A DNA stretch of 14,875 nucleotides from Phycisphaerae bacterium (GTDB taxonomy: Bacteria; Planctomycetota; Phycisphaerae; UBA1845; UTPLA1). The stretch is taken from the NCBI GenBank assembly GCA_016935885.1, contig JAFGQA010000040.1:1-14875 (forward strand), given 5' to 3'. Below the pieces are notes generated by a model. The model was not told the DNA's origin and did no database searches. It was given only the letters and a program-made list of their open reading frames with translations. A program made the position numbers and the translations under genes. Numbering within the stretch: position 1 is the stretch's first letter; every line of letters begins with the position of its first letter. Shown here one piece after another: positions 1 through 8,230 of the stretch.

Positions 1-83
1 AGCTTCGCCCGCACAGGCTGATTCTCGGGCGCCAGGCGGCGTAGGCCAGGGCACGCAGTAACTAGTTAAGTGCCAAAGTCCAG

Positions 84-128
84 GGGTAACGAACGACACG
101 CCCCACGGGGGCGTGTCGTTCGTTACCC
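84..128. terminator. Perfect 21-bp hairpin, candidate transcription end or mRNA-stabilising structure
   Basis: Positions 84-104 and 108-128 are exact reverse complements, 21 bp, separated by a 3-nt loop (ACG). The arms begin GGGTAACGAACGACAC and end CCCC/GGGG. The hairpin sits about 110 nt past the stop of the giant minus-strand gene. Neither side is followed by a T-run, so it is not a textbook Rho-independent terminator. It could still stop or protect transcripts arriving from either direction, or be a small palindromic mobile element. Confidence 0.5.
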
Positions 129-158
129 GTGAGAACAAGCTTGGATGGATGCCCACGG

Positions 159-191
159 GTAAGCTCCACCGCCGCTGGCGGCTCTGCTTAC
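159..191. repeat. Imperfect inverted repeat (hairpin)
   Basis: GTAAGC (159-164) pairs with GCTTAC (186-191). Inside it, CCGCC (169-173) pairs with GGCGG (177-181) across the loop GCT, leaving a symmetric 4-nt internal bulge on each side. It lies between the stop of the giant gene and the 21-bp hairpin. The nearby wording CCACGGGT at 153-160 also occurs in the repeat at 12291-12299, so it may belong to the same dispersed family. No T-run follows. Confidence 0.4.
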
Positions 192-206
192 GCATGCCAC
201 ACCGCC

Positions 207-272
207 AAACAGGTACACCGTGCCAGTAGTTGCTGATATCAATCTGCTGGCTGGGCCGGGTTGTACCTGTTT
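207..272. repeat. 11-bp inverted repeat spanning the stop codon of the giant gene
   Basis: AAACAGGTACA at 207-217 is the exact reverse complement of TGTACCTGTTT at 262-272. The arms lie on either side of the stop codon at 239-241 and are separated by 44 bp. The distal arm is inside the last codons of the gene. It could fold the transcript end into a large stem, or it could be chance. Confidence 0.35.
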
Positions 273-3200
273 CTGGCGATGCGGACCTTGACCGCGATCC
301 CAGCAATCGCGATCCCCAGGCCGGCGATCGGAAGGACGCCGGTCGCGAGGCTAGCGAGACCCGCGACGATGATGGCCGTCGAGAGGGCGCGGCCGTGCGT
401 CTCGGTGAAGCCCGGTCGGCGCACGAGCCTGTACACACGCCAGATGGCAAGGATCGCGACGGCTGTGATGCCGAGAAACTCGACATTCGCCAAGAACGGC
501 CGGGAGACGGCCCGAGCCGTGATTTCCATCCTTCCCCGCGGCGTCGTGAACCGGTAGACAGTGCCCCGTGCCGGGATCTCGACGTCGAGACTTGCGAGGC
601 CCGTGGGCGGAACGACATCCTCACCAAGTGTCGTAGCCACTCCGCGGCCTGCCAGCGCCAGCCCCATGCGGGCTTGGCTCTCGGCTTGTTCGACCGCGCT
701 GCTCACCGGTTTCTGTGCGGCTCGCTGCTCAAGCACCTCTTGGTAGCGCTCGACGGTCTGTTTTCGAGCGCCGCGGCGCGTCCCGGATTCCGGTTGCTCG
801 CGGTGGCGTTGTGCGTATTCACCGTCGGCCTCTTGGAGTTCGCGCATCACCTCGCCTTGGGCAACCTGGGGCGCCGAGGGCTTGGACGGCGCGCGGCGGC
901 GTCCGCCGATTCTCCCACTCCCTCTCCCTCCGCCGCCCATGCCCGCTAGCTTACCTTCCTCCGACTGGATCGCGACGTGGGACTTCTCGTCCTGCATGTC
1001 GGGCTTGATCACACCGGCGAGTCCGTTGCTATCCAGCCAGCGGCGATCGAATTGCTCGGCGCTTGCGTCGGTTTCGCCGGTGACAGGCAGGGCAAGGTCG
1101 CCGAAGTTCTGACCGACATCCTTGACCGCACCGCGCGCGCGCGCCATCCGTTGCCGCTCATAGTGTTCGCTGATGTTGGACCGATTGTCCCGGCCGGCGT
1201 CCCGCTCCATGGTTTGCCGGAGCGTTTGGATCTGCTGCTCAGCCTTGCTGAGGACGACCGCATTCGACGTCCACGCCTCGCGGAGGACGTAGTCGGCTTC
1301 TTGTGGCACGACGGTGGCTTGGAACGCCCCGATCTCCTCCTTCAGGCGTTCCAGACTGTCCGCGGCGCGCAACTGGGCGAATGAACCGGCGCCACGCATC
1401 GTCTCGGACAGCCGTTGGGCAAGTTCGGTCTGATACGACACATAGCCCGCCGCGAGCTCGCTTTCGTCCTCGACCCGGCGCATGGTGCCGTCGAAGTCGA
1501 ACCAACGGTAGTCCTCGGGGACGAGCAGCGTGACCTGGCTCAGTTCGGCGTTGATGTTGACGCTGCGGATCAGCGGGAGTTCCACCGAAGACAAGCGGCC
1601 CAGCGCGGGGAGTTTCCCGCCATAGGTCAGCAGCACTTCATAATCGAGGTCGCCGGGGGCTGTCTTGACGATGGGGATCCGGACGTGGCGCTGCTCCGCC
1701 GAGTTTTGCGCCTCGACAGGCTTCACGGCCTCGCCGGCTACGCGAGCAGTCCAGAGCGCGGCCCCGGCCGGCAGCTCGATTTCTAGAAACTGCTCAGTGC
1801 TGTTGTGAATGCGGTAGGTATGTACCGCCCGGTACGCCCCCGTGGCATCCAGGACCAACTGGGCCTGCGCGAGGCCGATCCTGGCGCCGACGGTCTCCAC
1901 CATCGAGCGGTCCTTCACCTTGAACGAAAGCACCGGCTCTGTCATCAGGCCGCCCGCGCCGCCAGTGACCTGGTAGGCATGGGAAGGCTCTCCAGCAAGG
2001 ATGCCGACAAGGAACCGCCACTCCTTCTGCTGTCGCCTGAGCGCCGCGAGGCCTTCCTGCTTCTCGATGACGACCTCGCCGCGGCCGGCACTCTCCAGGA
2101 CGACGTACCGTTGATCCGTCCGGCCCATCTCCACGATGGGGATTGGCACCGTGTGGATCCCCGGCGTCAGTAGCCGGTCGTCCTCGACCAGCACGCGCAG
2201 CTCATCCATCACTGCGTCCTGAAGTTCAAGGCGTACACGCACCATCGCATCAGCGTGGGCGGTATTTAAGACTGCGCTAGTCTCGGTCTTCGCCGATTCG
2301 ACCGTCTTCTGTCGAAGCAGGGGAACACTGATTCGGGCGTCTTTCATCCGTTCCGGCAGGAGGAAGGACAACTCGCGGATACCCGCGTTGCGGATCGCAA
2401 AGTCAAGCAGGACAGTTTCTTCCAGGGCCCGATCTGTGACGCGGACGTTCGTGATCGTCTGGCAGGTCACGGTAGGCCTTCGGGCGGAGAGGCGCAACAC
2501 GCCGCCGTAGCCGGGCGATCGATAGTGCAGAACCAGGCGGGCCAGTTGGCGCTGCTTGGCGTCCAACCAGCCGTAAACCCGCTTCAACAGCACGCTCTCA
2601 CACTCAACGAGGTTGACCGCCTGCACATCAAACGACGGGTCGACCTGGACGACGATATCTCCCTGCTGGGATTCCATGTCGAGCACTTCCAGCCTCGGCA
2701 ATGGAAGCTCGACCACCGCTCCCGGTTGTGTTCCGGTGACCCCACCACGCCGGCCGAGCGTCCCGCGGACGAGGATGGGCACCTCATGCATCCGCCCGGT
2801 GGAAAGGTGGATGCTCAGGAGCTTGCCATCGTCCGCGTTCGTGAGGGACCACTCGAAGTCACCAGGTGCCGAGACGTGTTCGACATCCAAGTCGGCTGGC
2901 AGAAGCAATCTGAGATGGTGGCACCGCCGGTCCAGGACGTTGACGTTGACCTTGGCTTCGAGGCTGCGCCATCGCTCGGCGATCCTGAGCAAGGCCTGCA
3001 CGTAGGCCGATGCCCTTACTACGACGGGAGACGCCGACAAGCGGATCGAGCACGGCATCGCTGCGAATCGATAGGCTTCATACGGGCGGATCCCGAGCGG
3101 ACTGACGCCGTCGGCTTCAGCGTTGCCGCCCATGTCCTCCGGCAGATCGCTGCGCGTCACGCCGGCCGTGGAGACCGTCCGCACATCTAGCAGCGGGCTC

Positions 3201-6200
3201 CGACGGATAATCAGCCGGCCGCCGTGCAGGGCCGCTTCGTCAACCGTGACCATCGGCACGTCGAATTCCGTGAAATCCTCTTGGCCTACCGGCCCCTGCC
3301 GCCAAAGGTGAATCGTGAAGTTCTCGCTTTCCTTGGCGGGTTTCAGAAGCGACACGTCGAGCCGTTGACCCTGCTCCGCCGGGCGCACTTCCCAGCCGCG
3401 AACGTTGCCGCCGGCGACCTTCGCGACGATGTAGTCCCGCGGGACGTTCACGCTGAAGAACTCGCGTTCGCTGCCGCGGAATTGCAGTTCCACGTGCCAC
3501 ACAGCCATCAGGCCGTCTTCCTGAACGTCCAGCACAACGGTGGAAACGGCGGTCACCGCGCGATCGACCGTGCCTTCGCTGACCTTCGGCCGCCATTGTA
3601 GGGCGAGTGCGCCATCCGGGCCGTGTGTCGTGCTGATCAGTTCGTCCGCCCGATTCGTGACGTAGCTTCGGCGATCGGAAACACCGCCCAACCGAACCTC
3701 GGTCTTCGCTTCAGGGACGCGAATGGTCAGCCCGCTGGCGGGTGCTGCTGGGAGCCGCCCATTGGCCACGCGCCAACCGCCTCGCCGCTCGAGCCGCATC
3801 CGGAGCGCCAACTCGAGCCGATGCCGGCCCTTGCCGGAGGCATATAGAGTGACAAGCGGGCCGGCGGCTGCCTCCGGATCGATCATTGGCGATTGACGAT
3901 TGACGATTACAGAACTGTCGTTGGTCCGTGGTGGCGGCCCGGAGCCGACGACGCCAAGCCGGGCGGGCTGCCCATCGAGATCGGCACGGGCTAGCACGCC
4001 ACCTTCGATCGGCAACGGGATGCTTACGCAGTCTTCGCCGTAGATGTCAATGTCGAGCGAGCCCTCGATCAGCAGGAATTCTCCGGCTTCGATCGCGGTG
4101 CTGAACATGGCGCCCGCCAGCGCGTACGGCGCCGGCGGGTGTTTGGCTTCGATCCTCTTGTCCGGATAGGCCCGGTTCCACAACTCGACGAACCTGTCGT
4201 AGGGAACCAGCAGTTGGCTGACCTCTTTGATGCTTGTCTTGGAATCCGGATCGTACGGAAGGATGATCGCATCTTCGGGGACCTCGATCAGCGCGGGGGG
4301 TTCGACCACGTTGATGACGAAGTGGCGCGGGTCGTCATCTCGCGGGGTGGCCTCGGCTGCGGGAACGCTCGCCAGCAAGGAGACGATCACCGAGACCGCC
4401 GTCGTCGGGATGACCGGCACGCGCACACGCCGTATCCACATCGCGAGCCACCTCACCGCGCTCGCGACGAGGTAGCAGGGCACGAGCAGGCAGGCGGCGT
4501 AGAAGCACTTGTTGCATAGATCGATCAACTCCGGCAGGCCGGCGATTAGCGGCAGAAGCGTCGCCACCAGGGCGACGATCAGAATGTACATCGCCCGCGT
4601 GCGAACGGGACGGCCCGTCCAGGCCAGGCCCACTAAGCCTACGATCAACGCCAAGCCCCAAGCCAGCGCGTCGGACCGGCGGCGGTTGGCCAGCGTCAAG
4701 GCCAGTCGAGGTCTTCCGCCCAGGCTCCGAAAGGTGATTTGCCTGCCACCGGTGGATTGCAGGTCGATCTTCAGGCTGCGGACGCCGTGCAAAGCCCAGT
4801 AGTCCTTGGCCTTCCTGCTTGGGGGCCCCACTGGCGATTCACCGGCTACCGCCGCTGCATCCTCCGGAACGGTAACGGCAGGACGCCGGCTGGGAACCCG
4901 CCGGGCCTTGTCATCGACGTCGCCCACGTAGCCCAAGGACTCGAGGCCTTCAAGCTCACTGGCGGCCTCGTCCATCTGGGTCCTTTCAGCAGGAGGAGGC
5001 GCTCCGGTGGGGGCGCGAGACGCAGCCACTCGCAGCGACTTCGCGGGGGCGGCTTCGCGATAGCCGAGGCTCATGCACGCATAGCCGTCGTAGAAGGGGT
5101 GCACGCCCCCGCTCAGCCGATAGAGGCACTTCAGTATCGAGGCAAGCGCTGTCTCGGGAGGCTGAAGTTGATCCGTGGAGACGGTCCCGTAGGACCGGCG
5201 CTGGGTTGGCACGACGTAGGTCCCCGTCGGCAGGTGCAGGTGCCAGACAAGATCGGCGATTGGCACCTCTTCGCTCGTCGCGGCGGCTGCCGGCTGTGTG
5301 GCGGTGACCAGCGGCCGGTGTCGCACAGGCAGACGCAGCGTGGGGGCCGGCAGATCCACGTCGGTGAGGAATGCGACCGGGGCCACCGGCGTTTCATAGA
5401 CGATCCGTAGGTCGCGCAAGGCCTCGTCCGTCGCGGGAGGAGCCGCGGGCTTCAGACCGCGCGGCCTTCTCGGTGAATCGAGCAGGCTCAGCAGCAGCTT
5501 CTGGCCTTCGCGCTGCGGCTTGGCAGGCTTGCCGTCGAGTTCCGCGGACCACAGACTCGAACCCCGAGGCAACTCCACCTCGATGAACGGCACCTTTGTG
5601 CGCAGGCGGTAGCGGGCGGCTGTCTGGCTGATCCCGTCTTCTGACAGCGAGGTCACCAACTCGGCCCGCTGGACGATCACGGGCGGCAAGGCGTAGCCAC
5701 CGCGACGTACCACGCTGACTCCGACATCGGGCGAATCGCCGACGAATCCGTACGCGCCGAGCAGCCTCTTTCCGGGTTGGTATTCGGCGTCAACCAGTTC
5801 GCCGATGTCCACCTTGCGAAGTCCGCAGCGGACCTGCACGTCCAGCTCGGCGCTGCCTTCGACGGAGACGATGCCCGACTGGTACGCCACGCCGTCGGCC
5901 AGCACCACCGGCAGGGTCAGGTCCTGACGAGCCGCGGCGTTCAGCCCGCGCGGCCCCGACGCTTCCTGGGGCTGCCGATCGGCAAGGGGCTGCTGGAAGT
6001 CGACCGCCAGTCGGATCGTGTCGCGGCGGGCGTCGGCCAGCAGGACGGTCCAGCGGCGGATGCCGCCAGCAGGTTCGCTGCTGTATTCCTTCAGGGCCAC
6101 GCCGTCCAACCCGCGAATAGCGAGCGTGGTGGGCGTGCCTTCGTCCAGCATCAAGGCCAACTTCTGCGTTCGCGCCTCTTCCACGTCGTAGGCGATCTCG

Positions 6201-8230
6201 TAGTGTGCCACGAGCACGTCGGTTTCGATCGTGAAGAAAGAATAAGACCGCGCGGTCAGCCTTGGGGCGATCCGCTCGACGGTCAGCCTGGCCGCGTAGG
6301 TCGGGTCCTCGAAACGATAGGCCAGGTTCGTGCCGACGCCGGTGAGGCCGTACTCGTCTTTCTCGTGCTCGTCCAGCGGCGTGAGTTGTTCGAGTCCCTC
6401 GGGGCGGACAGACATGTCGTCGTGGGCCGCCACGGCGATCGCGCCCTCCTCGCGCGCCGCGCCCGCCACGGCAAAGACAGGAAATTCCACAGATCTGGAT
6501 TGCCAGTTTCCCAGCCATCCCGGCGGCGTGCGGTCGGCTTGAAAGTACACACGGTGCTGCTGGTCGGCCGGGACGCCCCGCGGCAGCCGCACGTGGATCC
6601 GAGATGCCCCTCCGGGCTCGCCATGCCGTTCGATGGGGAGCTTGTCGCCATCGGCCGTGGTTACGCTGGTGACCAGCCAATCCGCTGGGACTGTGAAGTC
6701 GAGCTCGAAGAGCGTCTCCACTTCGGGCAGGAGTGTGAAGCCACCCCGGATCTGCTGCCCTTTCTCCTCCAAAACGAGCAACAGGTTGGTCGTGACAAGC
6801 AGCCGAGGCGGGGGCTTCTCGAAGCGGGCCGCAAGGCCGAATCCCGCCCGTGGAGCGTAATACGCCAGGACTGGCCGAACACGCGGAGCACCCGGTTCAG
6901 CCTCGAAGATGGTCGCGGGCAACGCCTGGCTCAGCACGCCGGTGTCGATGGGAATCAACCCGTTGGCCTCGATCGAGGTCGCCTTCAGTCGGTCTTCGAT
7001 CAGCAGTCCGACGACCGCGACCTCGCCCGCGACGTCGAGCGGCTCGATCCTGGGCAGGGTCCACGATTCGAGCCGGGGCCCTGTCCTGATGGCAGACAGG
7101 TTCAACACGACCGTGTCAGTGGTCGTTTCGCGCAGGCGAATGTCGAGAATCCTACGCCCACCTTCGACGCTCATCCCCCAGCAGGCGAGTTGCGGCGATC
7201 TGACATGGGTGATCTCGAAGCATTCCGGTACCGCGAACCGGAAGTTGTCGACGGCCTTGTGCAACACCTCCATCGATGATGTCAGGTGAATCCGCTCGTA
7301 CGCCTCGGTGATTTCATCCACCAGGACGCCTCGGGCGATGACCACGCGATCCCTGCGCTGGAGGCGGCTGTTGAGCGTCATGACCAACGAGACCTTGCCG
7401 CGTGGGGGCAGCAGCTCGAACCGCGTCACGCCGGCGCCCTCGTCGAGGACGCGGCTGACCACGCCGGCGCCGCTTTTCACCTCGACGTCGCCGGGGGCGA
7501 TCAGGTGCATTCTCGTCGCGGCAGGCGTGGGGACCAGGAAGCCCAGCGTCTGTCGGGCAGCGGTCATCTCCACGGGAGCAACCATGTCCAGCACGAGGCG
7601 GTGTTGGCCCTTGCCCTCGACGAAAAGCACGAGCCGACCGTCATCCGCCACGCCGATCGGGGCGCCCTTGTCGTCGAGCCCCGCGGCACGCAGGCCGACG
7701 CCGTCCAATTGCAGCGCAACCGTGTGCAGGCCGTCTTCGAGAACGTCCACCGCCAACGCCCCGGTGATCCTGGCGCGTCCCTCTTCGAGCACCGCCTCAT
7801 AGTCGGCCGAGACAATCGCTGCTTCGCGTGGCGCGCGGCCCTGCGGCGTTTGCCGGGCGCGGGTCAGGAGTTCCTCGTATTCTGCTCGCGACAGGAGCAC
7901 GCGCCGCGGTTGGTTTTCGAGCAGGACGTTCAGATCCTCGAATGGAACGTAGATTTCACGGACGACCTCCCGTGCATCCTCCGTGGGATCTTCGGCACGG
8001 ACGACATTCGGCCCGCTCGCAAGAACGATGATGGCGATGAGCGCCGGCAGCAACCATAGCTTTGCGCTCCCACTGGAACTGTGACACGGGCGTCTCGCCT
8101 GTGTCCTCACCGCCGAGACGGCGGTGCCACACATGCTGGTGCGCATCCAAGACGACGGTGCCACAGGAATGGCAGTGCCACAGGAGCGATGAAGTCGTTC
8201 CAACGTGTTTCGAGGTAGTCTTCTAGACAT
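239..8230 (-). CDS. Giant secreted membrane-anchored protein, two fused paralogous modules (B and C), function unknown
   Basis: This 2663-residue protein is of unknown function. The start at 8230 is chosen because AAGGAGGT lies 7 nt upstream; the frame stays open further upstream but has no comparable site. A signal peptide follows a long leader (hydrophobic core about 58-71, likely cleavage after VRA79). Module B carries EIYVPF at 92-97, a long beta-rich body, a conserved GVRSLKIDLQ segment at 1149 and three membrane segments (about 1188-1206, 1214-1233, 1242-1266). A second signal-peptide-like segment (1264-1294, ending AEA) opens module C. Module C carries ILPY (1323-1326) and LVPYDRFVELW (1341-1351), PAKES (1631-1635), helical and Gly/Arg-rich stretches (about 2264-2360; GGGG at 2432-2435), GLASLDVEIP at 2544, and C-terminal membrane segments (about 2585-2602 and 2615-2647). 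The paired motif and membrane tail match the upstream gene, so the two are paralogs, probably co-expressed and translationally coupled (8-nt overlap). Cell-envelope location is inferred; no catalytic motif is recognised. Confidence 0.9.
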   Translation of the reverse strand: MSRRLPRNTLERLHRSCGTAIPVAPSSWMRTSMCGTAVSAVRTQARRPCHSSSGSAKLWLLPALIAIIVLASGPNVVRAEDPTEDAREVVREIYVPFEDLNVLLENQPRRVLLSRAEYEELLTRARQTPQGRAPREAAIVSADYEAVLEEGRARITGALAVDVLEDGLHTVALQLDGVGLRAAGLDDKGAPIGVADDGRLVLFVEGKGQHRLVLDMVAPVEMTAARQTLGFLVPTPAATRMHLIAPGDVEVKSGAGVVSRVLDEGAGVTRFELLPPRGKVSLVMTLNSRLQRRDRVVIARGVLVDEITEAYERIHLTSSMEVLHKAVDNFRFAVPECFEITHVRSPQLACWGMSVEGGRRILDIRLRETTTDTVVLNLSAIRTGPRLESWTLPRIEPLDVAGEVAVVGLLIEDRLKATSIEANGLIPIDTGVLSQALPATIFEAEPGAPRVRPVLAYYAPRAGFGLAARFEKPPPRLLVTTNLLLVLEEKGQQIRGGFTLLPEVETLFELDFTVPADWLVTSVTTADGDKLPIERHGEPGGASRIHVRLPRGVPADQQHRVYFQADRTPPGWLGNWQSRSVEFPVFAVAGAAREEGAIAVAAHDDMSVRPEGLEQLTPLDEHEKDEYGLTGVGTNLAYRFEDPTYAARLTVERIAPRLTARSYSFFTIETDVLVAHYEIAYDVEEARTQKLALMLDEGTPTTLAIRGLDGVALKEYSSEPAGGIRRWTVLLADARRDTIRLAVDFQQPLADRQPQEASGPRGLNAAARQDLTLPVVLADGVAYQSGIVSVEGSAELDVQVRCGLRKVDIGELVDAEYQPGKRLLGAYGFVGDSPDVGVSVVRRGGYALPPVIVQRAELVTSLSEDGISQTAARYRLRTKVPFIEVELPRGSSLWSAELDGKPAKPQREGQKLLLSLLDSPRRPRGLKPAAPPATDEALRDLRIVYETPVAPVAFLTDVDLPAPTLRLPVRHRPLVTATQPAAAATSEEVPIADLVWHLHLPTGTYVVPTQRRSYGTVSTDQLQPPETALASILKCLYRLSGGVHPFYDGYACMSLGYREAAPAKSLRVAASRAPTGAPPPAERTQMDEAASELEGLESLGYVGDVDDKARRVPSRRPAVTVPEDAAAVAGESPVGPPSRKAKDYWALHGVRSLKIDLQSTGGRQITFRSLGGRPRLALTLANRRRSDALAWGLALIVGLVGLAWTGRPVRTRAMYILIVALVATLLPLIAGLPELIDLCNKCFYAACLLVPCYLVASAVRWLAMWIRRVRVPVIPTTAVSVIVSLLASVPAAEATPRDDDPRHFVINVVEPPALIEVPEDAIILPYDPDSKTSIKEVSQLLVPYDRFVELWNRAYPDKRIEAKHPPAPYALAGAMFSTAIEAGEFLLIEGSLDIDIYGEDCVSIPLPIEGGVLARADLDGQPARLGVVGSGPPPRTNDSSVIVNRQSPMIDPEAAAGPLVTLYASGKGRHRLELALRMRLERRGGWRVANGRLPAAPASGLTIRVPEAKTEVRLGGVSDRRSYVTNRADELISTTHGPDGALALQWRPKVSEGTVDRAVTAVSTVVLDVQEDGLMAVWHVELQFRGSEREFFSVNVPRDYIVAKVAGGNVRGWEVRPAEQGQRLDVSLLKPAKESENFTIHLWRQGPVGQEDFTEFDVPMVTVDEAALHGGRLIIRRSPLLDVRTVSTAGVTRSDLPEDMGGNAEADGVSPLGIRPYEAYRFAAMPCSIRLSASPVVVRASAYVQALLRIAERWRSLEAKVNVNVLDRRCHHLRLLLPADLDVEHVSAPGDFEWSLTNADDGKLLSIHLSTGRMHEVPILVRGTLGRRGGVTGTQPGAVVELPLPRLEVLDMESQQGDIVVQVDPSFDVQAVNLVECESVLLKRVYGWLDAKQRQLARLVLHYRSPGYGGVLRLSARRPTVTCQTITNVRVTDRALEETVLLDFAIRNAGIRELSFLLPERMKDARISVPLLRQKTVESAKTETSAVLNTAHADAMVRVRLELQDAVMDELRVLVEDDRLLTPGIHTVPIPIVEMGRTDQRYVVLESAGRGEVVIEKQEGLAALRRQQKEWRFLVGILAGEPSHAYQVTGGAGGLMTEPVLSFKVKDRSMVETVGARIGLAQAQLVLDATGAYRAVHTYRIHNSTEQFLEIELPAGAALWTARVAGEAVKPVEAQNSAEQRHVRIPIVKTAPGDLDYEVLLTYGGKLPALGRLSSVELPLIRSVNINAELSQVTLLVPEDYRWFDFDGTMRRVEDESELAAGYVSYQTELAQRLSETMRGAGSFAQLRAADSLERLKEEIGAFQATVVPQEADYVLREAWTSNAVVLSKAEQQIQTLRQTMERDAGRDNRSNISEHYERQRMARARGAVKDVGQNFGDLALPVTGETDASAEQFDRRWLDSNGLAGVIKPDMQDEKSHVAIQSEEGKLAGMGGGGRGSGRIGGRRRAPSKPSAPQVAQGEVMRELQEADGEYAQRHREQPESGTRRGARKQTVERYQEVLEQRAAQKPVSSAVEQAESQARMGLALAGRGVATTLGEDVVPPTGLASLDVEIPARGTVYRFTTPRGRMEITARAVSRPFLANVEFLGITAVAILAIWRVYRLVRRPGFTETHGRALSTAIIVAGLASLATGVLPIAGLGIAIAGIAVKVRIARNRYNPAQPAD
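3884..3910 (-). repeat. Heptanucleotide tandem repeat inside the giant gene
   Basis: GATTGAC occurs twice in tandem (3891-3897, 3898-3904), flanked by partial copies on both sides (CATTGGC and GATTAC). On the coding strand this reads as CAATCGT-like units encoding VIVNRQSP within module C. Seven is not a multiple of three, so gain or loss of a unit would shift the frame. Confidence 0.6.
4439..4454 (-). promoter_or_regulatory. Internal Shine-Dalgarno and in-frame ATG at the module B/C junction
   Basis: On the minus strand GAGGT (4450-4454, extended as GAGGTGG to 4448) precedes an in-frame ATG at 4441-4439 with 8 nt between. The ATG is residue 1264 of the giant protein. It would begin a 1400-residue product opening with MWIRRVRVPVIPTTAV and running through a hydrophobic stretch to AEA, the form of a classical 31-residue signal peptide. 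The site may be a working internal start or the relic of a separate gene before fusion. The SD bases also encode V-R-W, so chance cannot be excluded. Confidence 0.5.
8083..8185. repeat. Palindromic repeat element inside the start of the giant gene
   Basis: Two adjacent hairpins are visible: GACACGGGCG (8083-8092) with CGCCTGTGTC (8096-8105), 10 bp with one G-T pair, and CACCGCCG (8108-8115) with CGGCGGTG (8119-8126). They are followed by two direct copies of GTGCCACAGGA (8158-8168, 8175-8185). The block encodes residues 16-50 of the giant protein, Cys/Arg/Pro-rich text unlike a signal peptide. Skipping it joins MSRRLPRNTLERLHR directly to SSGSAKLWLLPALI, a normal signal peptide. It looks like a dispersed intergenic element that landed in frame. 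Confidence 0.65.

Larger units (their letters stand above)
1..238. other. Non-coding 3' flank of the giant gene, rich in inverted repeats
   Basis: No complete gene is visible here. The stretch holds three inverted repeats, listed separately, that lie downstream of the minus-strand giant gene. One plus-strand frame is open from the left edge (position 2) to a TAA at 59-61. It could be the last 19 codons of a convergent gene outside the window, but so short an open frame in GC-rich DNA is weak evidence. Confidence 0.5.

Noticed and set aside
5777..7279. 500-residue plus-strand open frame opposite the giant gene
   Set aside because: Its text is Arg/His/Gln-rich and without recognisable motifs, as expected for the antisense frame of a GC-rich gene. 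The opposite strand has signal peptides, membrane segments and paralogy. The same applies to the plus-strand frames at 230-949, 2525-3190, 4739-5410, 7286-8059 and 9960-10697.
8083..8185. CRISPR array or attachment site
   Set aside because: The direct repeats are only 11 bp, two copies with a 6-bp gap, inside a hairpin element. There is no regular spacer pattern and no integrase gene.
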